A DNA stretch of 64,000 nt from positions 4,087,677 to 4,151,676 of the forward strand of contig JAGGNK010008670.1 of the NCBI GenBank assembly GCA_017590115.1. The letters run 5' to 3'. This DNA is from Montifringilla adamsi. Lineage: Eukaryota > Chordata > Aves > Passeriformes > Passeridae. The notes beneath the pieces were generated by a model that was given only the letters and a program-made list of their open reading frames with translations, made no database searches and was not told the DNA's origin. Below are positions 24,115 through 35,800 of this stretch, in pieces. A program made the translations under genes and the position numbers. Positions within the stretch are counted from its first letter, which is position 1; each line of letters starts with the position of its first letter.

Positions 24115-24160
24115 CCGCGCCGGCGCGCGGGGCACGCCGGGAGGCGCCGGTGCTCCCGGG

Positions 24161-24171
24161 AAGATGGCGGC
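24161..24171 (+). promoter_or_regulatory. YY1-type site (AAGATGGCGGC)
   Basis: A consensus match to the YY1 motif in the upstream half of the CpG island, about 95 bp above the predicted RPL22L1 cap site. On the plus strand it could mark divergent or antisense initiation, which is inference. Confidence 0.5.
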
Positions 24172-24349
24172 CCCGCGCAGGGAATCCCGTGTGGAATTTC
24201 CCGGCGTCATTCCCGCGGGAGGGCACGCGGCCGCACGCCTTCCTCTTCCTCCCGCACCAACCGCATGCACCCGGCCCCCGCCCCTGGACGTGGCTGCGAA
24301 GCCCCCCGGCAGCCCCACCGCGCTCCCGTCACCATAACGAGCACCATCT

Positions 24350-27300
24350 CCCCACAGCACTGACACCTTTATTATTTCTGGAGCAAAAACACACACACAC
24401 GTACAAATCTTTCCCCTGATCGTTTCCATGGTGTTGAGAACAGTAACAGAGCTTCCCAAACAGACACCGGAGCTGCCGCCGTGCCCGGATCTGGCGGGTT
24501 ACAGGGTCGGGATTGCCCAGGAGCAGGGAAAGGCTCCGGGAGCAGCAGCAGCCAGTTTTGCTTACAACACACAGCACAGGACAAAAGGGGTCTGCGATAC
24601 AGCAAAGCACAGCAAACATTTCCTTGGATTCAACAAACCGAGTCACTCTCGGATGCCAAACACTGCAGGGCCGCAGTGCGGGTGCTGGAGAGCCTCCGGC
24701 CACGTCGTGCTGATCGCTCCAGGATCCACACCTTCAGCGACATTCCCAGTGGAAATATCCTGGACAAGGTCTCTTTATAGCCTGAAGTTTAGTTCTACTG
24801 TAACAAACTACGTTCTAATTACTCAACCGAAAAAAAAAAAATAAAATAGTGGGATTTATTGAATTTTGAATTCTGTGAGACTGACCTGCAGTAACCATTA
24901 AGAGTTAGAACTGTCAACAAACTTGACTTCTTTACAGATTATGTAAAATTATCTGTATTGTGAAACTACAGACCGTGCACCGTTTCTGGGTACACTTCGG
25001 ATTAGAAAAACCTGCAAGAGAAACAATGAACTTCAGCTTAAAAAAAAACAGCCCTGAGAACATGGCTCAACCAGCAAGAGCCCAGTTGAAAAACCACCAT
25101 TGTAAGCAAAAATTAGAAGGATCTACTGAATTCTCAAAGTATTATTTGCCAACATTTGAGGCAGGAAACACTGCAGTCTTTCCAATTGTGTGAAGTAGTA
25201 AGAGTAACTCAATGAACAGGAGCCATAAAAAACCACATTATTTGGAGTGGAAATACCTCACCACCTCCCTGTGTTCGTTCACAGGCTTTACCTAAGCAAT
25301 TGCCATCAGCTATAAGTAGTTTATGGTTTTGACACAATTTAAGTGTTAAGACAGTAATACAGAACAAATACACTGGTAAGATCTGTTTTAAAGTAAAGCT
25401 ATGAAAGGAGAACTTCCCTAAGCACTTGGTTATGGATATTAAAAATACACATCTCTATGGACTACTGATCACAAAGTTTGTTGCAACGATTCTGACAGGA
25501 AACTGAAGCGTCTTACTTTGGAAAAAAAAAAAAAAAAGCTTCAAATACATGTTTTAATTTAGAAGCAACCTTACTGAAACTTGGAGATTATGCTTTAAGA
25601 CATGCTTATGTACCTATGGGAAACTTCATGCATGATGCCCTGCACTTCCATGGTGTCTGAAGTGCTTCACAAAGACAACTAAGTATTTAAGAACAAACCT
25701 AAAATGAAGTACTTAATCATTTAAATCTTGCAGAACTGAAGGTTGCAATAGAAGGACATCTGGAAGCCCTGAGGAGGGCCTCTTCCAGCAAGCTGGAGGT
25801 CATGAAACCTCTCTCTGCAGATTGCTGTAGTACCTGAAAACTCCAGTCAGGCCAGGACTCCACTTGCAGGAACAGGGCTTCAACTAGCCCAGGTCCCAGA
25901 GCTCAGTCCGAGTAACTGCTCAGATTGTGGGCCAGTGACATCAAGAACCTGTCTGCCAACAAGGTTTTAGAGGACAGACAGGAACCTGAAAACAGACCAA
26001 AGCACTACCAGAGCAAGGACAAATTCAAGTTTTGTAGTATTCAAGCATATTGGAAGTATTTGTAATATGGTGATAGAACTTGCATTAGTTTGACATAGCA
26101 ACCTGTGACCTCCCATGTGACACCACACAGCTCAGCTTGCTGCCAGCACCAGCAGCAATGGTTACAGTCACCTCCAAAGCCAACAAAGCTGACTTCCAGG
26201 TACCAGCTTGATGGAGAGGCAGAAGGGAGCACAGTGCAGACCAGCCTGAACTATTCCTCATCCACTTCAGAACTATTCTGGAAGCATTTCTATCTAGAGC
26301 TTCTTTTAAAAGCAGCTTTGCCATTTCAGTCAAGGTGCTATTTATAGAGCTCACCTGCAACATGTTTTGTGCTAGGCAAGAGCGTGTGGCAGGTCCTACC
26401 TCTGCCAGGTGTCCAGGCAGCTGTGCTTTATTACCAGAGTGTATTTATTGCTGTCTTTACCTCCACTGGTACTGCTCTCCCCGGCGTGGGAAGTCTGTGG
26501 ACAACGCATGCTTCTGCCACCTGCATTACACCTCCAAGGTTTGCTAAGCCCTGCCCCAGTGTGGCCAAGGGCAGCTCAGGACAGTTGCCACGAGCCCTTT
26601 AGGGACTAGAGAGTACAAACTATGAAGCTGGAAACATTTTAAGCAGTTAAGAGCAGCATGGAGTCCAACTCTGGCTGCCAAGTAGTGTGAATTGTGCGTG
26701 CTGTCCGGGGCAGCTTCTGTGTCATCTTCCATCAGCCACTGAGCATTAAGGCAAGTTCATGAAACAATTTATCAGCTGTGAAGACAGGTCTGAGCCAGGG
26801 ACTAAGGAAGTTTCCCCACTCATGAAGAGTCACGAAGTTTTAGAATTCAAGCTGAAAATCTTAGAGAGGAGCAGGCTAATTATCCTTCCATAACTATTGC
26901 TGTGAAGCCTTGTTAAGCTACTAAATAGTCAGAGGCATGCATGCATGTTGCTGTGACTCAGAACTCCCCAGGACAGGAGCCAGCTTCCCTAACTAGGTAG
27001 CAAGTTATTTACTTCTATAGTGAAGCCATGGTTGTTCGGTATCGTCTGTCAAGTTTATGTTTTGAAAATACAATAGTTTTATTTTTTTAAAAAAAGAATC
27101 ACATGCATTTAGTTTAGGCTCAATGCTACAGTTTGTCCCACTTTCTGAAAAACGTGTGGTCCCTGTGCTACAAAAATATGGTCTGAACCTGAAGGTTAAA
27201 ACCTAAAGCTGGAAGCACTGCAACAGATTCCCATGGAGTTTGTCACCTTTGAATAGTTTAAGATAAATATAATAAAGGAAAGCAATTGAACTGCATTTTT

Positions 27301-28111
27301 CTATTTTATTTTTCAAGTCTGACAAAGGCCTCGAGTGAAAGTCTATAGCTTTAACATCCATTCTCACCTTTGTGTCCCCTTGACCTATCTATGTCTTATC
27401 CACTCAATATTCCAAAGGCCTGCCTAAACCACAGGTAGGCTTTTTTTTTTTAAACCATTTTATCGTTACAATAAGCCAACAAGTTGGCAAAGAAGAAAAC
27501 AGAGGTAATACAGTTTAGTTGCACATGGCCACTGGGGCTTGGTCAAGCCAGCTGGCATTTCTGATCACTTGAGTTTCTTGGTCTAAAAGTTGTGATTGGC
27601 ACCTACAGTTCTGCAAGAGTCCCAATCCACAAAGTACTTAAGCTTTAAAAAAAGGAAGAAAAAAAAAAAAAGCTACTTTTATTGTCAGTTCTACCTAAAG
27701 ATGTCAAGAAAAATACTATTTGTGCTCTAGGTCACTTTATAATCCTAGATACCTACCAGCTTATCTAAAAGCCCCTGAATACTGTATTTTGTCTGTTCAT
27801 ACAGACAAACACTGTTTTGCTCAAGCAAATAAAAATATATCCACTAGTAACACCTGATTGGTTTCTTAGATCCATAGCTGAAACCCACAGGAATGTTAAA
27901 ATAGTTACAATTAAGGAATTAAAATCTCAGTGATTTTGAAAACTGCCAGTTAGCCTGCAACACTAATCCAAAATCCAGCACTGCTTTTTAACAATTCAAA
28001 AAGGAAATGAGGTTGCTTGTGAAGGCCAGAGCTTTGGTGACAATAAGGACCAAATTTATAGATCTGTGGTTTGTCCAGACCTGAGCAGTTGCCCGAGCCT
28101 GGAGATCTTCT
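24350..28111 (-). other. EIF5A2: Inferred long 3'UTR of EIF5A2
   Basis: About 3.7 kb of AT-rich, repeat-poor sequence between the EIF5A2 stop and the candidate distal poly(A) site. Human EIF5A2 is known for a multi-kilobase 3'UTR, so this fits. It contains A-tracts on the plus strand (24,829-24,841, 25,522-25,537 and near 27,660) and an (ATGC)n patch near 26,935-26,948. I see no other gene inside, and the open frames are short. Confidence 0.6.
24368..24373 (-). terminator. EIF5A2: Candidate distal polyadenylation signal of EIF5A2 (AATAAA)
   Basis: AATAAA on the minus strand, followed by a GT-rich element (GGTGTCAGTGCTGTGGGG), as expected around a real cleavage site near 24,350. It is the last such signal before the RPL22L1 CpG island. 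Other minus-strand AATAAA hexamers in the inferred 3'UTR lie at 24,855-24,860, 26,427-26,432 and 26,444-26,449, so several 3' ends are possible. Confidence 0.55.
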
Positions 28112-28171
28112 TTACTTGCAAGGCTTTATGGCTACAGCACATTCTTCATTCATTGCACTTATGACAGATAT
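28112..28171 (-). CDS. EIF5A2: EIF5A2 coding exon 4 (C-terminus and stop)
   Basis: The acceptor CTCTTCCAG lies just above 28,171. It encodes [19 protein letters not shown] and a TAA stop at 28,114-28,112. Confidence 0.96.
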   Translation of the reverse strand: MSVISAMNEECAVAIKPCK

Positions 28172-31100
28172 CTGGAAGAGAAGACACAGAGGTGAGCTCC
28201 AGCCACGGGAAGTGCTCCTGTAAGTTACAAACTTTCACATTTTAATATTTATCCCATCTCTTTTGAGTGCTCCAGTCCAAGTATCCTCCTACATCTCAAA
28301 GAACCAATCCCCACCCCTCAAGCCCACCCTTCACAAAGAGATACAAGTGGTCAATATCAGAGTAAGGCTTCTTCATTGTACCATCAAGTTAGGGATTAAC
28401 CCTAACTGCTCTTGTCCACCCTCCCTACTTACCTGCACATCTTCATTGGCATTGAATTTTCCTTCTATTTCTTTGCCAAGATCCCCTTCTGGCAACTTTA
28501 GATCCTCACGAACTTCACCACTTTCTGTCAGCAGGGAGAGATACCCATCCTGAATGCCTATCAGCTGCAAAGAGAAGTTCATTTTCACAAGTTTAACGTC
28601 AGCAGTCACCAGCAGGTAGTAGCTTCATGTAAGCAGAAGGCAGTGAACTGTACCTGTTACAATAATTCTTTAGTGCTCTGTAACAGTTAAAAACCTTATT
28701 TAAATCGATTTTTAACAGAAGTTCAGGGGGCTGAGAGATAGGGCAACTGTAGCAAAAGGCATTCTGTTATCAAGAACCAACAGAATTCTGCTGGTTACTT
28801 CCTAGTAGGTGAAACACTAGAAATCCCATCTGCGTGATTTAGGAAATGTACTGCTTCCAGGTCAAAGGTTCAGCTTTCTTCATCACTGAATTAGAAACAA
28901 TAACTGGAATGGTATTCACTCGACAGCACTGCTTGTATTAAGTATACAAAACACACAACAGTGTCACTACACACTTCTCCACTTGATCTCTACAATGAGA
29001 TACTATAATTTACAATGAACACTAATAAATTAGGGAACAACCACCATGCCCTGGACCACTTTTATAATGCTGTTTTCAGCCTAACCAAAAGCCTGAGCTA
29101 AGGGGAATGGCTATTTTGACCATTTGGGGAATTTGGAACACGTAGCAGTAAATCCAAAAAATTAGAATCCCAGAACAACAGAGGAAGAACACCAAGATAA
29201 CACAAGGAATTTCTTGGAAGGTCTGAGCCTTAAGACAGGCTGGTCACAGTTTATTCCAACAGCATCAGCTGTCCTGAAGACACTAAAGACTGTTTGCTAA
29301 AACACTGAACTTGGCCTTTGTCAAGCAATTGCAGCTTTCTAGATTATGGGGATGTGTCAGCTCCTGACCAAAACTATTCCCAATGAAATGAGAAGATAGC
29401 AAACGTTTTACAACTCAACCTGAACTGAGCTTTTAAGAGCTCACCAACCATATCACAAAGGCACTACACGAGTTGCCCCCTTCATACATGTATTTCACTG
29501 CAGAGTTCAGGAACTTCAAAACTATCTGATATCACCTAAAGCCACTTTGCCCATAAGGAGCAGAAACTCTGGCAAGTTAGAATTCACACTGGATGCCATT
29601 TAGGATTGTTTTGGGGATTCATCTACCCCATGTAAGAGTGAAACTATAAATTACAATTTATGCTTGGATTCAAATTTAGTTATGTGAGATCTTGGTTCTC
29701 CTTTAACTAATATTAACTTGCAGCAGGGAAAACCTCTCTCCATATTCTAAAGGGTGTCAGTACCACAAAGAATCCAGAAGTGGCCTTAATGAATTATGTC
29801 TATTACCTGTCATGCTTAAAGACTGCTACTCTGACCTGAGGTTGTTTATACACTAAGGAACTCTCTCTCCATCAATGAGTTTCGGTAGTTTTAGCAAGTC
29901 AGTAAATGCTATGAGTTCAGCTATGTCATGTCTAGACAGGCAAGCCCCATTAATTCTGACAATAGTACTTTATTGAGAGACAGATTTGGGGATGAAGGGA
30001 GTTTGTGTGTGGTACTAAGAGTATAAAGCCTCGTATGACTCAACTCACCTGGTAATCATTCCTCTTGATATTTGGGACATCCATGTTATGAGTAGATGGG
30101 CAAATATCTTCGTATTTTTTACCAGTGAAGATATCAATACCAACCAAATGGACCTGTAAGAGTAGAAAAATAGCTTCAGGTACTGCTGGTCCTAGAGAAG
30201 AGAGATGTTATTGCCATGAGTATTGCTGGTTCTACTCAGTTTCCCATGAGATCATGTGCAATCCCAGACTGTACCTCAACCCTTTGCTTGTGGTATGAAA
30301 ACATCCCCCACATCAAGAGGGGGCCTCTCACTCTCTTCCACAGCACACTACAGAAACCCTACACGAGAGCAAGACCAGCCACTGTTATCTTCCACTGCCT
30401 CCTGTAGATTTACATCAGCAAGCTAAGAGTTCACAGTGGTTAAGAAGATGTTTATTTTGAGATTTAGCTGTTCTAAGAAACAGGCAGTTAAGGGGAAAAT
30501 AGGTGGTCATGCACAGAGATCACAGCAGCTCCCACCTCCCTTTATGCTAGCTGCACTGCTTGCTGCAGCTAAAGCTTAGATGACCAGTTTAACCAGTTCT
30601 CATGTCCTTTCTCCCTGACAGCTGTTCCTGTATTTAAGAAATTTGGATCTGTCTATTAAAACAACCCACAAAAAAAAAAAAAAAAAAGCGGGGGGAAGGA
30701 GAAAGGAAAAAAACTTAGGAAGAGCTTGGTCTACTCTAGCTTGGACAAACCCAAACACTCTACTCCCCTACACATATCGCACAAGGTTGTGGAAACTTAC
30801 GAATCTCCTTACTCTGTGCCTGTAACAGATCTGTCTTTAAACTCTGATACACCCATCCTAAAGTGTGGCTGAATGAACGAATGAATGAATGGGGATCTCA
30901 GCCTTGCTCCGAGCTCTGGACAGCTGCGTGAGGCAACTGCTTGGGCAGCAGGGCTGCAGCCCCAGCCAGCGGCTGAGAACGTCCCTGCCGGGACACGGGC
31001 ACTCCTCTATGAGCGCTGGAATAAAGAAAGAAACTGCAATGCAAAGGCGGCAGAACAGGGCCAGAGCAGGCCCTCAGAGTAACGCGTGTCTGCCGAGCTC

Positions 31101-31711
31101 GGGATTATGTAACACAGCACGGCACTCCTGCTCGAACGCTGCCATAGTAAAAGTCTGCCGGCACGGGCAGACACAGAAGTGCTCTGGTGGGTAGCGACAG
31201 CACAACCCAACCACGCCCTAGTGATTTCATCAGCCCCCCTTCCAGAACTTACCCTACCCCCACTAGAGAAACTGATTGTATCCCTACGAGCGTTAAAGCT
31301 TTTTTTTAAAAAGCGTTAACGAGTTAAAGTTGGGAGAAAACACCAACCCCCCCCCCATCCTCAACGTTCCTGCTTTACACGACCGAAACCCCTCGAGCCA
31401 GCTCTGGAGCGATGAGACACCGCTGAGAGAAAGGCAAAGGCGGGACACAGAGCCAAATGAAACGCTACACCCTTCCCTGCCGGCCAGCCGGGAGCCGCAG
31501 GAGCGCACACTGCGGGCTGTGCGACAGCCGGGCCGGCAGCGCTCACCTTGGCGTGGCCGTGCTTGCCCGTCTTGGAGGTGGACATCTCCACGATCTTGCA
31601 GGGGCGCCCCTTGAGCACCACGAAGCCGTTCTTGCGCAGCGCCGAGCACTGCATGGGGTAGGTGGAGGAGGCGCCGGCATCGCCCGTGGTGAAGTCGAGC
31701 TCGTCGGCCAT
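28112..31711 (-). CDS. EIF5A2: EIF5A2, translation factor eIF5A isoform 2 (4 coding exons, 153 aa)
   Basis: eIF5A binds the ribosomal E site and relieves stalled peptide-bond formation (for example at polyproline), and also aids termination. It works only after one lysine is converted to hypusine by DHPS and DOHH. Exons: 31711-31547, 30153-30049, 28564-28433, 28171-28112. All are phase 0, giving 153 residues, the exact family length. The hypusine loop [11 protein letters not shown] sits at residues 45-55 with the target lysine at 50. The SH3-like N-domain is in exons 1-2. The OB-fold C-domain follows ([20 protein letters not shown] and [14 protein letters not shown]). The ending [10 protein letters not shown] matches isoform 2 rather than EIF5A1. 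Start: ATG in a CpG island, with protein start [20 protein letters not shown]. The promoter has three E-boxes. Confidence 0.97.
28433..28564 (-). CDS. EIF5A2: EIF5A2 coding exon 3
   Basis: 132 nt between acceptor TCTTTGCAG and donor GTAAGTAG. It encodes the OB-fold strands from [12 protein letters not shown] to KFNANEDVQ. Confidence 0.96.
30049..30153 (-). CDS. EIF5A2: EIF5A2 coding exon 2
   Basis: 105 nt between acceptor CTCTTACAG and donor GTGAGTTG. It encodes [20 protein letters not shown] followed by [15 protein letters not shown]. Confidence 0.97.
30670..30687. repeat. Poly-A tract (A18) in EIF5A2 intron 1
   Basis: Eighteen A on the plus strand, followed by a purine-rich GCGGGGGGAAGGAG stretch. 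Confidence 0.85.
31547..31711 (-). CDS. EIF5A2: EIF5A2 coding exon 1 (start and hypusine loop)
   Basis: 165 nt from the ATG (31,711-31,709) to donor GTGAGCGC. It contains the whole hypusination loop including Lys50. The ATG has GCC before it and G after it, a strong context. Upstream of the ATG the minus strand reads TCTCTCGTTGTCGCGCAG, a fair acceptor, so a non-coding first exon further up cannot be excluded. Confidence 0.96.
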
Positions 31712-31862
31712 GGCGGTGCGAGGGGGAGGACTGGCGGCGGGGGGGCTGCGCGACAACGAGAGAGGGTCGGCTCGGGGCCCAGCGGTCGCAGGGGGAGAGG
31801 GGGACGGACGCGGACCCAACCACGCACCGCGGGGAGCGCGGGCCGGGCTCCCCCGCCCCGCA

Positions 31863-31969
31863 CACGTGCGCGGCGGGCGGGACCCGCCACGTGCCGCGGG
31901 CCCCCGGCCTCCCGCCCCCGGGACTGCTTCGCCCCCCTCCCTTCCCGTCCCCGCGCCCCGGACCACGTG
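31863..31969. promoter_or_regulatory. EIF5A2: Cluster of three CACGTG E-boxes in the EIF5A2 promoter
   Basis: Perfect CACGTG at 31,863-31,868, 31,888-31,893 and 31,964-31,969, within 107 bp and 150-260 bp above the start codon. CACGTG is bound by MYC/MAX, USF and MiT/TFE factors. MYC control is plausible because hypusine and polyamine genes are known MYC targets, but binding here is inference. Confidence 0.7.
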
Positions 31970-32127
31970 CCGGCGGCGCTTCCCGCGCCCGCCCACTCGC
32001 GCGCGCTGGCCACGCCCCCTCCCCGGCGCCCGTGGGGGGCGGGCGGGCTCAGGGCGCTGCGGAGGCGTCGCTCATCGGCCGCCAGGCGACGCCGTGCGCC
32101 GCCGCCTCCCCACAGCCCGCGCTGCCC

Positions 32128-32140
32128 GCCGCCATCTTGG
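32128..32140 (-). promoter_or_regulatory. EIF5A2: YY1-type site (CCAAGATGGCGGC)
   Basis: Full YY1 consensus on the minus strand at the upstream edge of the EIF5A2 CpG island. YY1 sites in this form often lie near or just downstream of start sites, so initiation may be as far up as this. Confidence 0.55.
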
Positions 32141-32416
32141 GCGGCTGAGGTCGCCGCCGGTGCCTGAGGGCTGCTTGGGTGCAGCGGTGCGAGTTAGACC
32201 AACCCTGGGGGAATGTGTGTCCCCAAAGTGTCCCCAAAGCCGTCTGAGCCGTGTATGACTGTACAGACAAAACTCCTTTGCCTGCCTCGTGTGCCCCCAC
32301 TCAGAGTAATCAGAAACGAGCGTTTTGAGACCATTATAATCAGCCTAAAGAGATGGAGATGGCTGAGATCTTTACCGAAGGTTTCTGTGTGATATTCTAG
32401 TAATGGTGGAATTATT

Positions 32417-32857
32417 AGTACTGGAATACTGTGGCCACTCCCGCGTGGCAGTCCCCACCATATGAAACAAATGGATCTGTTGGAGCAGATCCAGGGGAGG
32501 ACCATGAAGATGATCTTCTAAAGAAAGTCAGAATTGGGGTTCAGCCTGGAGAAGGTTCCAGGGATACCTTGTTGCAGTATTTGCATATATAAAGAAGGAT
32601 TATGTGTGAGATAGAGACTCTTTACCAGGGTGTAGTGACAGGACAAGAGCCAACGGTTTCAAACTGAAAAGAAGGTAGGTTTGGAAAAACCCTGTTCAGA
32701 AAAACTGTGGATGTCCTGTCCTTGGAAATGTTCCAGGCCAGAGTGGAGGGGGTTTAGAGCAATCTGATCTAGTGAAAGATGTCAGTACCCATGGTAGGGG
32801 TTTGGAATAGATGATCTTTAAAGAGATTTTCCAATCCAAAATATTCTAAACTATGAC
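32417..32857 (+). repeat. CR1 LINE 3'-end fragment, about 440 bp
   Basis: The longest CR1 piece here, in forward orientation. Recognisable in order: CTGGAATACTGTGG, GATCCAGGGGAGGACCATGA, a TTCAGCCTGGAGAAGG block, GTGACAGGACAAG near 32,636, TGTCCTTGGAAATGTTCCAG, GATCTAGTGAAAGATGTC and the terminal AATAGATGATCTTTAAAGAG. A middle segment of roughly 60 bp is missing between the AAACTGAAAAGAAGGTAGGT and CTGTGGATGTCC blocks. No reverse-transcriptase frame survives. Confidence 0.9.
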
Positions 32858-35800
32858 ACAGCCCTCATCCTCTCCAACAGTCATTCCCTGCGCTGCCTCA
32901 GGAGAGGTTTGTGGCCATGGAAGCTTGATCAGGGGGTCCTGAGGCCAAAGGACTGTTTTTACTAAATCCCTCCTAATCAGATGTCATAACATTTCCAGCT
33001 GTTTGAACGAATTCACCAGGAGCTTTCCTGTAGAGCTGCTGGCAGATGAGTCCTGGCTCTGTAGGGTGCCCTGCAGATCACCTACAAACACAACAAAAAC
33101 GGGAAAATGCAGGGATTCGGTGGCGGCGGTGGCAGCCCCTGCCTCAGCCATCACCACCACAGGCTGCTGTGTGCTGTCCTACATTTTTTGCCCTGAGACC
33201 CTGACTTTGTCATCTGTGCTCTAATGGGGTAGTCACTTTTAACATCACGTTTTTAAATGGTTCACCATGAGATGCTTTATTTGATCTGTGTTAATTTTTG
33301 TGATTCGTTTGCCTGTGGTCCCGCTCTTGGTTACACACTCCAAATTGTACAGCCAAGGGGTTACGTTTGGCTCTCATTTTCATGGGGCCACTTCATGAGG
33401 CCCCAGCATCATCTCCCTGCTTTACTTGGGCTTTCCCTGGATGCTGCCTCACCCAGCGTGCTCTGGAGATGATACCCTTTATCCTGCCCGTTTTACTGCT
33501 GTCTAAGTTGATAAGCAGAATCTGGGGCATCCTGGTTAGTGTTGTAACATGTGCAGTGTGTGTTTGTTTACCTGCAAGTGTGTGACCGGTTGCACATGCT
33601 CTAGGGCTTTTTATCTTCTCAAAAAACACTTTGTGAGAAAACGACCAACTGTTCTTAACCCAAACTGCAGCAGCCTGGGGCTAAGCACTACTGATGACTT
33701 TCTCAAGTATCAGTTTATAAATTTGGCTGATTTTCCACAATTAACAGATTCATTTTGAATTACTTGAGAGATCTTCTGGGCTAAATCAAGTCTTTTTATT
33801 GAAGTGTGCTGTAGATGATATTTATTTTTTCAGACCCAAAACAAATATTCCAAGACAGCTTTTATTTGAGATTCAATAAAAAACATTGGAAATCCAATCC
33901 ATCAGTTATTGCCTGCAGGCATCGTTCCTTTGTCTAGATCGACATTAATTTTCTAAAGTGCAGTTCTTGATAGTATTAATGTGATTATCCCACTTTTCTA
34001 TACAAGAACAGCAATTTGATTCACAGCATATTTGTAAATTAAATACCACGGCCTTTCACATTTAAAGGTGTTTTCTTTCCAGTGTTGCACAGCTGGATCA
34101 CACACCTTTTCTCTCAAGCAGGCTCAGAATGTTATCAAGTTTTTCTTCTCCTATCTGTGTCTGTAAGAAGTGAAGAGGGACTATAAAACTAAAAAAAGGA
34201 AGACTTAAACTGAGTGAGTTGTGTCTGTTCTCAGTTATGTCCTGGAGAAGTGTCTGATGCCCTAAAGCACCTCATCAAAGCCCAGCCTTGAGAAGATGCA
34301 TTTCAGCCAGTGCTGGGCTAAACATCCCAGCTTGTTTCCAGAAACATCCCACCTGTTTCCAGCCGGCCAACGGAAGGCAGGAGGTGCTGTTTACACCTCT
34401 GGGCCGTGGGGTCAGGGCACACAATTAGAAATACCAGGTCATGAGCAGAGTGGTGTAAACAGCCCTGTTCCAGCCTGAGCAGCGTCTCTGTTTCAGCTGC
34501 TGGGATCCCACCGTGTCCTGACTGTTGGGGTGAGGATTCACGCTGGCTTGTGGGCACCTCCTTGAGCAGGAGGATGTGAGAGAAGCTGTGGATCAGTGAT
34601 CCCCCTCCACAGGGCAGTGCCACGCTCAGCAGGCTCTCAGAGCTCCTAGGTACTGTGTGTCTGTGTTGCAGGAGTGCGCTCAGGGACCCTCTGCAGTGAC
34701 CTTGCCATAGGAACCCACTCTGCTCCAGGCACTGCTTTAGTCCTGCCATTCACCGTCTGCTTCCTGTGCTGAGCCCACGTTGGAATTCCCAGGGAATCAC
34801 CCTGGGCACACCTGCGGATCAGAGGCAGGCGGTGACAGTGCGGTGACACTGTGAGCTAGCAGGAACCACTGTAATTGTAACTTCCCCACAGGGAAGAAGG
34901 AAAGCACAAAGTAACTCCAGCTGTTCCCTCCTCCTGGGGCTGCCACGGTGCTGGAGCAGTGACATTCCACCCGGACCTGTGGGGGCCTGATGCTTTTCAG
35001 AGTCACAGAGCCACTCTCTTTCCTGAACAGAGTGCAGGGAGGCAAAATGCAGGGCACTACCCAAGCCTTGGGTCTGCAGTTGTATCTACAGCCTGTACAA
35101 TTTAAGGACTGCTGATCTGCAGCCAGGATCTCCCCACCCCAGTCCTGTCCCTTTCAGCACAGCTACTCAGGCTGTGCCTCAGAGTAAAATTTGCCAGTGT
35201 TGCTTCAGGATTTAGTGAAACACTTGAGCACATTCAGTTACCTTAAATTTAATCTGATGCTTACACATTCTCCTGGATCCAGACCTGATATCCTACCTTG
35301 AAATTCCTCAGCTCCCATAGATTTCTGGTGAAAGATAAGACATTGAACACCTCAGAAAATTTGTCATGCCTCAAAGACTTTGTCCCTGCATACCCAGTAC
35401 TTGGGTTAGCTTCATCATTATCAGCTGTTTGACTCCAGAGATAGAGGGTAGTGCTTCTCAGTGATGAAAAACAAGTTGAAGTGAGGCAGAAAAACCTGTG
35501 ATAAATTAGTGTGGAGAGCGTTAATGGGGCCAAATGTCCTGAGTTTATTGAATTAGGGAAGTCAAACTAATTTTAAAATTAAGCCTAGAAAGTGGGAGAC
35601 TAGATAGCGTTGGCACAACAGAAAAGTCCTAATGGCTGTTGTCTCAGCACATTAGGAAAACACTGTCAAAGCTCTTGCTGACAAGATGCTTTCTCAGGGA
35701 TTATTAATTATATTGCATTATTAGCCAGGCATGGTATGAGAACATATTTAGCATGTTACTAAAATGCAACAACCATTTAGCTAATAAGTTTGACTTGGTC

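Larger units (their letters stand above)
23760..24340. other. RPL22L1: CpG island over the RPL22L1 promoter
   Basis: A sharp rise in G+C and CpG density between AT-rich flanks, covering intron 1, exon 1, the promoter and the 3' boundary of EIF5A2. Long open frames on both strands here are artefacts of GC-rich DNA. Confidence 0.85.
31480..32170. other. EIF5A2: CpG-island promoter of EIF5A2
   Basis: Very high G+C and CpG density over exon 1 and about 450 bp upstream. It includes GC boxes (GGGGGGCGGGCGGGC near 32,033-32,047 and CCACGCCCCC near 32,010) and no TATA box. The 236-codon plus-strand open frame across it is an antisense shadow of the island. Confidence 0.85.

Noticed and set aside
23603..24419. 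Overlapping open frames of 108-168 codons on both strands around RPL22L1 exon 1
   Set aside because: CpG-island artefacts, rich in Arg, Pro, Gly and Ala, overlapping the real RPL22L1 exons and promoter.
31457..32167. 236-codon open frame on the plus strand across the EIF5A2 promoter
   Set aside because: It is antisense to EIF5A2 exon 1 and its CpG island. GC-rich DNA has few stop codons, and the product is low-complexity Arg/Pro/Ala/Gly.
32490..32530. Start of a functional LINE reverse transcriptase
   Set aside because: Only the CR1 3' end is present, and no conserved polymerase motifs remain in any frame.
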